Below, one piece after another: positions 59,736 to 64,000 of a stretch of 64,000 nt of DNA. Position 1 is the stretch's first letter, and each line of letters begins with the position of its first letter. The stretch lies in NCBI RefSeq assembly GCF_019468465.1, contig NZ_CP080519.1, positions 7,619,001 to 7,683,000 of the forward strand. Reading direction: 5' to 3'. The notes below the pieces were generated by a model. The model was not told where the DNA came from. It searched no databases and saw nothing but the letters and a program-made list of their open reading frames with translations. This stretch comes from Amycolatopsis sp. DSM 110486 (GTDB lineage Bacteria > Actinomycetota > Actinomycetes > Mycobacteriales > Pseudonocardiaceae). A program made the position numbers and the translations under genes.

Positions 59736-60439
59736 GAGCTGCGCTCCAGACCCGAGGTCGCGGCGATCCGGCCGTCGACGACCTGGACCACGCGCGTGGC
59801 GCACTGCTTCGCGAGCCGCTCGTCGTGCGTGACGAGCAGCAGCGTCTGCCCGATCTGGTTGAGGTCGAGCAGCAGGTCCATCACCTGCTCGCCGGAGCGG
59901 CTGTCCAGCGCGCCGGTGGGTTCGTCGGCCAGCAGCAGCGCGGGCCGGTTCATCAGTGCCCGGGCCACGGCCACGCGCTGGCGTTCGCCGCCGCTGAGCT
60001 GCGCGGGGTGGATGTTGCGCCGGCCGGCGATGCCGAGCTCGTCGAGCAGCTCCAGCGCCCGGGCTCGGGCCTGCGCGGCCGAAGTGCCGGTCAGCTGCGC
60101 GGCGAGGGCGACGTTGTCGAGCGCCGGGAGGTCGTCGAGCAGGTTGAAGAACTGGAAGATCATGCCGATGCGCCGGCGGCGGAACAGCGCGAGCCCCGTC
60201 TCGCTGAGCTTGCCGAGATCTTCGCCATTGACCACGACGGACCCGGACGTCGGCCGGTCCAGCCCGGCCACCATGTTCAGCAGCGTCGACTTCCCGCTGC
60301 CCGACGGCCCCATCACCGCGACCGCCTCGCCGGCGCGGATCCCCAGCGAGACCCCGTCGAGGGCCACCGAATCGCTGTACTCCTTGCGCACGGCGGACAG
60401 CTGCACCACCGGGTTCGCTCTGCTCTCGTCACTGGTCAC
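59732..60439 (-). CDS. ABC transporter ATP-binding protein (MacB/LolD type)
   Basis: Protein of 235 aa. Walker A 'VMGPSGSGKSTLLNM' (about residues 42-56), Q-loop 'MIFQFFNLLDDLPALDNV', signature 'QLSGGERQRVAVARAL' (about 144-159), Walker B 'ALLLADEPTGALDSRSG' (about 164-180), and the switch His in 'LLLVTHDERLA'. It pairs with the downstream FtsX permease. GTG 60439 was chosen over a TTG three codons upstream. It is divergent from a two-component system that probably controls it. Confidence 0.93.
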   Translation of the reverse strand: MTSDESRANPVVQLSAVRKEYSDSVALDGVSLGIRAGEAVAVMGPSGSGKSTLLNMVAGLDRPTSGSVVVNGEDLGKLSETGLALFRRRRIGMIFQFFNLLDDLPALDNVALAAQLTGTSAAQARARALELLDELGIAGRRNIHPAQLSGGERQRVAVARALMNRPALLLADEPTGALDSRSGEQVMDLLLDLNQIGQTLLLVTHDERLAKQCATRVVQVVDGRIAATSGLERSS

Positions 60440-60568
60440 AGCACGCAATCCTGAAGCAGCTTCGCCGCCGGGGCATCAGTCCGGGGAGGTAACCGCCGAA
60501 CGTGGTCATCCTGGGGATGTAGCCGCCGGGTTGATGCGGCGGACGCGGCGGCCTGGGAGAGTCAAGGT

Positions 60569-61366
60569 GTGTGGGAACTCGGGGTCGCGGCCGTGGCGTG
60601 CCTGGTCGCGGTGGTGCTGGCCGTGCGGCTGATTCTCGCGCGGCGCGCGGCCGCCCGTGCGCTGGAGCAGCGCGGGTGGCTGCTGGAGCGGGAGCGGGAA
60701 AGCGCCGCACAGCAGGCCGTCGACGCCGAACGCGCGCGGATCGCCCGCGAGCTGCACGACATCGTGAGCCACAACGTGAGCGTGATGCTCGTGCAGGCCG
60801 GCGCCGCGCGCCTGGTGGTCGAGACCGAGCCCGCGCAGGCGGCCGAGGCGTTGCGGGAGGTCGAGACCGCCGGCCGCGACACGATGACGGAGCTGCGGAA
60901 CCTGCTCGGCCTGCTCGCACCGCCGGCCGACGGCGAGGAGCCGCCCGACCTCGCGCCGCAGCCCAGCCTCGCGCGGCTGAGCCCGCTCGTCGACCGGATC
61001 GCGTTCGCCGGGCTGCCGGTGGAGGTGCGCGTGTCGGGCGAGCCGCGGTCGCTGCCGTCCGGAGTGGACTTGACGGCGTACCGGATCATCCAGGAGGCGC
61101 TGACCAACGCGCTCAAGCACGGTGACGGGGGGAAGGCCGAGGTGACGGTGCGCTACACCGACCACTACCTGCGGGTCGAGGTGGTGAACAGCGGGCCGAG
61201 CGTGCTCACGGGCGGTTCGGCCGCCGCGTCCTCCTCGCAGGGGGAGGGGCGTGGCTTGCTCGGGCTGCGGGAACGCGTCGCGGCCTTCGGCGGTGACCTC
61301 GACGCGCGGCGCCGCCTCGGGGGCGGGTTCCGCGTGCGCGCCCGGATCCCGCTGGAGCGCCCGTGA
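60569..61366 (+). CDS. NarL/DesK-type sensor histidine kinase, minimal
   Basis: Protein of 265 aa, short for the family. One N-terminal helix (about residues 4-24) and a coiled segment (25-52) lead to the HisKA_3 box 'RARIARELHDIVSHNVSVML' with the phospho-His at about 63. The ATPase domain has 'YRIIQEALTNALKHG' (N box) and 'GRGLLGLRERVAAFGG' (G box). The usual sensor helices are absent, so signal sensing may depend on the neighbouring ABC transporter. It is coupled to the regulator by a GTGA overlap. Confidence 0.9.
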   Translation: MWELGVAAVACLVAVVLAVRLILARRAAARALEQRGWLLERERESAAQQAVDAERARIARELHDIVSHNVSVMLVQAGAARLVVETEPAQAAEALREVETAGRDTMTELRNLLGLLAPPADGEEPPDLAPQPSLARLSPLVDRIAFAGLPVEVRVSGEPRSLPSGVDLTAYRIIQEALTNALKHGDGGKAEVTVRYTDHYLRVEVVNSGPSVLTGGSAAASSSQGEGRGLLGLRERVAAFGGDLDARRRLGGGFRVRARIPLERP

Positions 61367-62046
61367 CCGCCCCGCGCGTCGTCATCGCCGACGACCAAGG
61401 CCTGGTCCGCACGGGCTTTCGCATGATCCTCACGGCCGGCGGCATCGACGTGGTCGGTGAAGCGGCCGACGGGGTGGCCGCGGTGGAGCTGGTGCGGGAG
61501 CTGCACCCGGACGTCGTGCTCATGGACATCCGCATGCCCGCCATGGACGGTCTCGAAGCCGCGCGCCGCGTCCTGGCCGACGACCCGCGCTGCAAGGTGC
61601 TGATGCTGACGACGTTCGACCTCGACAGCTACGTCTACCAAGCCCTCGCCGCCGGAGCGAGCGGCTTCCTGCTGAAGGACGTGACGCCGGAACACCTCGT
61701 GGCCGCCGTCCGGCTCGTCGACACCGGCGACGCGCTGCTGGCGCCCTCGATCACGCGGCGGCTCGTGGAACGGTTCGCCGCGGCCGCCGCTCCCGCTCCG
61801 GCCGCGGCAGCTCCGCCGACGCACCGAAACCTGTCCGCGCTGACCCCGCGCGAGCTCGAAGTCCTGACGCTGCTGGGCCGGGGCCGGTCCAACACCGAGC
61901 TGGCCACCGACCTCACCCTGAGCGAGGCGACGATCAAAACCCACGTCGCGCGCATCTTCGCGAAGCTGTCCCTGCGCGACCGCGCCCAAGCGGTGGTGCT
62001 GGCCTACGAAACCGGCCTGGTGTCGCCCGGGGACCCGCCGGCTTAG
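61363..62046 (+). CDS. LuxR/NarL-type response regulator
   Basis: Protein of 227 aa. The receiver has 'VVIADDQGLVRTGFR' (acidic pair near 10-11), the phospho-Asp in 'VVLMDIRMPAMDG' (Asp55) and 'GFLLKDVTPEHL' (Lys near 105). An Ala/Pro linker leads to the LuxR helix-turn-helix (about 160-215): 'SALTPRELEVLTLLGRGRSNTELATDLTLSEATIKTHVARIFAKL' in outline. Partner of the preceding kinase; the divergent ABC operon is the likely target. Confidence 0.93.
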   Translation: MTAPRVVIADDQGLVRTGFRMILTAGGIDVVGEAADGVAAVELVRELHPDVVLMDIRMPAMDGLEAARRVLADDPRCKVLMLTTFDLDSYVYQALAAGASGFLLKDVTPEHLVAAVRLVDTGDALLAPSITRRLVERFAAAAAPAPAAAAPPTHRNLSALTPRELEVLTLLGRGRSNTELATDLTLSEATIKTHVARIFAKLSLRDRAQAVVLAYETGLVSPGDPPA

Positions 62047-62939
62047 CCCTCGACCGCCTGCCGGACCGCCGGCACGACGTCTCGCGCGAAGCGCAGCACC
62101 TGGTCGATCGTCTGGTTCTCCGGCCAGAAGACGAACGTCGTGAAGGGCAGGCCGGTGGCCGAGCGCGTCAAGAACTCGGCCCACTGGGCCGCGTCGCCGC
62201 GCACGGGTTCGGCGCCGGCGGCGACCTGGAGGGTGCCGGGCGCGTTGGTGATCGTGCCGACGACCTGGCAGATCCGCCGCACGTCCGACGGCTGCCGGCC
62301 GGCGGCCGCCGCGGCCTCGTCCAGGATCGCGTGCGCCGGACCCCACTGCTCGTAGGGCAGGTAGGACGGGATCGGCGCGGCCCAGCCGTCGGCGACGCGG
62401 CCGGTCAGGGCCAGCGCCTTCGGTCCCTGCGCGCCGGTCCAGAGCTCGATCGGGTGCGCGGGCCGGGGCCCGGGCACGAGACCGTCCACTGTGTAGTGAA
62501 CGCCGCGGTGGTGGAGGGGCCGGCGGTCGGCCCGCCAGATCGCCCGCATGAGCTCGAAGGCCTCCTCGAGAGCGGCGTTGGCCTCGGCCCGCGAGCGCCG
62601 TTCGACGCCGAGGCGCTCGATCGCGTCCCAGTAGCCGCCCGCGCCGACGGCGAGCTCGAAGCGCCCGCCGGACGTGAGGTCGAGCGAGGCGGCGGCCTTG
62701 GCGAGCATCGCGGGCGGGCGCAGCGGCAGGTTCGTCACGTCGGGGAACACGTGGATGCGGCGGGTGGCGGCCAGCAGAGCGCCCGCGAGCACGAAGGTGT
62801 CTAGGTACTCCGGCACGTACGGGTGGTCCTGGATGCCCAGGAACTCCAGCCCGTGCTCCTCCGCGGCCACCGCCAGCTCGCGATGCGCGCCGACGTCGAG
62901 CGTCGGCACGAGCGAGAACCCGAAAGCCAGGCGAGTCAT
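62043..62939 (-). CDS. LLM-class flavin-dependent oxidoreductase
   Basis: Protein of 298 aa, a luciferase-like barrel. 'AFGFSLVPTLDVGAHRELAVAAEEHGLEFLGIQDHPYVPEYLDTF' in outline (about residues 5-50), 'LDLTSGGRFELAVGAGGYWDAIERLGV' and 'PIELWTGAQGPKALALTGRVADGWAAP' are family landmarks. It uses FMN or F420; the latter is common in actinobacteria. Substrate unknown. It ends by 4-nt overlap with the convergent response regulator gene. Confidence 0.88.
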   Translation of the reverse strand: MTRLAFGFSLVPTLDVGAHRELAVAAEEHGLEFLGIQDHPYVPEYLDTFVLAGALLAATRRIHVFPDVTNLPLRPPAMLAKAAASLDLTSGGRFELAVGAGGYWDAIERLGVERRSRAEANAALEEAFELMRAIWRADRRPLHHRGVHYTVDGLVPGPRPAHPIELWTGAQGPKALALTGRVADGWAAPIPSYLPYEQWGPAHAILDEAAAAAGRQPSDVRRICQVVGTITNAPGTLQVAAGAEPVRGDAAQWAEFLTRSATGLPFTTFVFWPENQTIDQVLRFARDVVPAVRQAVEG

Positions 62940-62959
62940 GGCGGTACCTTCCGGTCGAG

Positions 62960-62996
62960 GTGGTCACGCATTCTGACTATCAGCGATAATGACCAC
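62960..62996. promoter_or_regulatory. nested inverted repeats upstream of the LLM gene
   Basis: GTGGTCA (62960-62966) and TGACCAC (62990-62996) pair as 7-bp arms, and inside them TATC-AGC-GATA (62978-62988) forms a smaller repeat. It lies 21 nt before the oxidoreductase start and is a plausible operator. Confidence 0.45.
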
Positions 62997-63028
62997 TGTC
63001 GTGACGGAGCATACCGTGGGGAGGGGCT

Positions 63029-63421
63029 TTACTCCGGCGAGCCGAACGGCGCGTGCACCATCCAGACGCCGACGGCGGGCTCGTCACCCGCGTTGAACAG
63101 GCGGTGCGGAGTGGCCGAGTCGAAGTAGACGGAGTCGCCCGGGCCGATCTCGGTGGTGTCGAACCCGACGGTGACCCCGAGGCGGCCGCTGAGGACGTAA
63201 CCGAACTCGTGGCCGGGGTGCGTCTGGCGCCGGCCTTCGGGGCACGACGCGCCGCCGACGTCGTAGGTGATCTTGAGGAAGTCGGCGCCGGGCACGTCAC
63301 GCGGCGTGAGCCGCTCCCACGTGATGCCGCCTTCGAGCTTGAGCGTGCCGCGGGTCTCGCCCAGCTGCACCAGCGGCGCGCTGATCAGCTTCTGCGGCAC
63401 CGGGAACTCGCCGGCCGCCAC
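63029..63421 (-). CDS. cupin-domain protein
   Basis: Protein of 130 aa from GTG 63421. Cupin motif 1 is 'GRRQTHPGHEFGYVLSGRLGVTVG' (metal-binding His and Glu, about residues 65-88) and motif 2 'GPGDSVYFDSATPHRLFNAGDEP' (about 94-116). The small-molecule-sensing or enzymatic role is open. The frame stays open and protein-like for about 25 codons upstream (GRPALSSSNGGSV), but without ATG/GTG/TTG, so the true start may be unusual. It lies beside a GntR gene. Confidence 0.8.
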   Translation of the reverse strand: MAAGEFPVPQKLISAPLVQLGETRGTLKLEGGITWERLTPRDVPGADFLKITYDVGGASCPEGRRQTHPGHEFGYVLSGRLGVTVGFDTTEIGPGDSVYFDSATPHRLFNAGDEPAVGVWMVHAPFGSPE

Positions 63422-63524
63422 AGATCCGCCGTTGCTCGACGACAGGGCCGGCCGTCCGCGCTTCGGCTCCGGAGACTCGGCCCGCTCGCCGGCGGGGTCG
63501 AACAGCCTAACCGTTAACCTCGCT

Positions 63525-64000
63525 TCAGGACGGGACGGGAACCGCGAACACCTCCGGGTGCCTCACCAGCTCCACCCGCGTCCGGCGGATGTGCAGCTCC
63601 AGGATGCGCTCGGCCGACGCGTGATCGCGCTGGCGCAGCGCCTCGATGAGCAGCCGGTGCTCCGCGCGGATGATCCAGCTGCGGCGTTCCCCGGCCAGCC
63701 GCGTGAAGGCCCGGCGGTAGTGCTGCGTGGTGTCCCACAGGCGGTTGAGGATCGCGGCGAGGTCGTGGGCGTCGTGGTGGCGGTAGACCGTCCAGTGCAG
63801 CTGCCGGTCGAGCACGAGGAACTCTTCGACGTCGTCGGTCCGCTCGATGCGGTCCTCGAGCGCCTCCAGCTCGTCGATGTCCTCATCGGACAGCCGGGGC
63901 GCGGATTCGGCCAGTAGCAAGGGTTCCAGCCGCTCGCGCATCTTGTACGACAGCTCGCACTCGCGCACGTCCATGGACGTGACCCACGCGCCGGAGTTGG
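63525..64000 (-). CDS. GntR family regulator, FCD domain (N-terminus outside window)
   Basis: The visible 158 or so residues start in the wing of the DNA-binding domain (NSGAWVTSMDVREC) and cover the whole FCD effector domain: 'ELSYKMRERLEPLLLAESAPRLSDEDIDEL', then 'LDRQLHWTVYRHHDAHDLAAILNRLW' (metal-binding Asp and His) and 'IIRAEHRLLIEALRQRDHASAERILELHIRRT' (further His). FCD regulators sense organic acids. The gene continues beyond base 64000. It is upstream of the cupin gene on the same strand. Confidence 0.88.
   Translation of the reverse strand, partial: NSGAWVTSMDVRECELSYKMRERLEPLLLAESAPRLSDEDIDELEALEDRIERTDDVEEFLVLDRQLHWTVYRHHDAHDLAAILNRLWDTTQHYRRAFTRLAGERRSWIIRAEHRLLIEALRQRDHASAERILELHIRRTRVELVRHPEVFAVPVPS

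Noticed and set aside
57411..60632. 1,073-codon open frame on the plus strand
   Set aside because: Antisense to the ABC permease and ATPase genes; His/Arg/Gln-rich nonsense with no ribosome site.

Overview
The window is high-GC DNA, with third codon positions almost all G or C and many GTG starts, from a mycelial actinobacterium. A furA-katG pair, a sugar ABC importer without its own ATPase, a streptomycete-type blaA/blaB/bla locus, an AlkB-rubredoxin fusion and many TetR regulators fit Pseudonocardiales, Amycolatopsis being the best guess. No tRNA, rRNA, CRISPR array, transposase or integrase was seen. Most of the DNA is ordinary chromosome, densely coding, with many 4-nt start/stop overlaps.

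Layout. 0.1-5.4 kb: a minus-strand block of membrane and stress-type proteins (RDD, two uncharacterised proteins, DUF1269, HD hydrolase, four-TM protein, lipid kinase), divergent from DUF2252 and a K+ channel. 7.4-13.6 kb: a DHA2 efflux pump and a MarR-controlled quinone-oxidoreductase-like gene separated by a 3-kb island. The island is bounded by a 212-bp direct repeat of the 3' end of the oxidoreductase gene, and holds a PadR-like gene, a chain of tiny coupled ORFs, a zinc-ribbon protein, a NUDIX hydrolase and a twice-frameshifted XRE regulator. 13.6-16.8 kb: TetR/methyltransferase, DUF417 and an HpnB-like glycosyltransferase. 17.1-22.8 kb: three exported glycosidases (GH29, GH84, GH35) behind a DasR-like site, then an AhpD-like gene. 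23.6-26.8 kb: amidohydrolase, dihydroxyphthalate-decarboxylase-like protein and DctA symporter behind palindromes of the GntR/FadR type. 26.9-29.7 kb: crotonase, acyl-CoA ligase and TetR. 29.7-33.1 kb: blaB-blaA divergent from a class A beta-lactamase lipoprotein and a VanY-like peptidase. 33.3-36.3 kb: S4 protein, TetR, [3Fe-4S] ferredoxin and AlkB-rubredoxin. 36.3-38.7 kb: exported GON-domain protein, methyltransferase and TetR. 39-41.7 kb: furA-katG with a strong terminator.

41.8-53.7 kb is the most unusual part: one plus-strand operon preceded by twin perfect LacI operators. It encodes a LacI repressor, two ABC permeases, a lipoprotein binding protein, two different ADP-ribosylglycohydrolase-family proteins, a PfkB sugar kinase, a TIM-barrel/FGE-like fusion, a CaiB-type CoA-transferase and a CitE/HpcH-type lyase. 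I read it as a catabolic system for an imported N- or O-glycosidic compound: the glycoside bond is cut, the sugar phosphorylated, and an acid aglycone activated as its CoA thioester and split. The substrate cannot be told from sequence.

53.8-64 kb: small proteins, an NhaA-DsbA fusion divergent from a CGNR regulator, a MacB-like ABC exporter divergent from a two-component pair, an LLM flavin oxidoreductase, a cupin, and an FCD-type GntR regulator cut by the window end.
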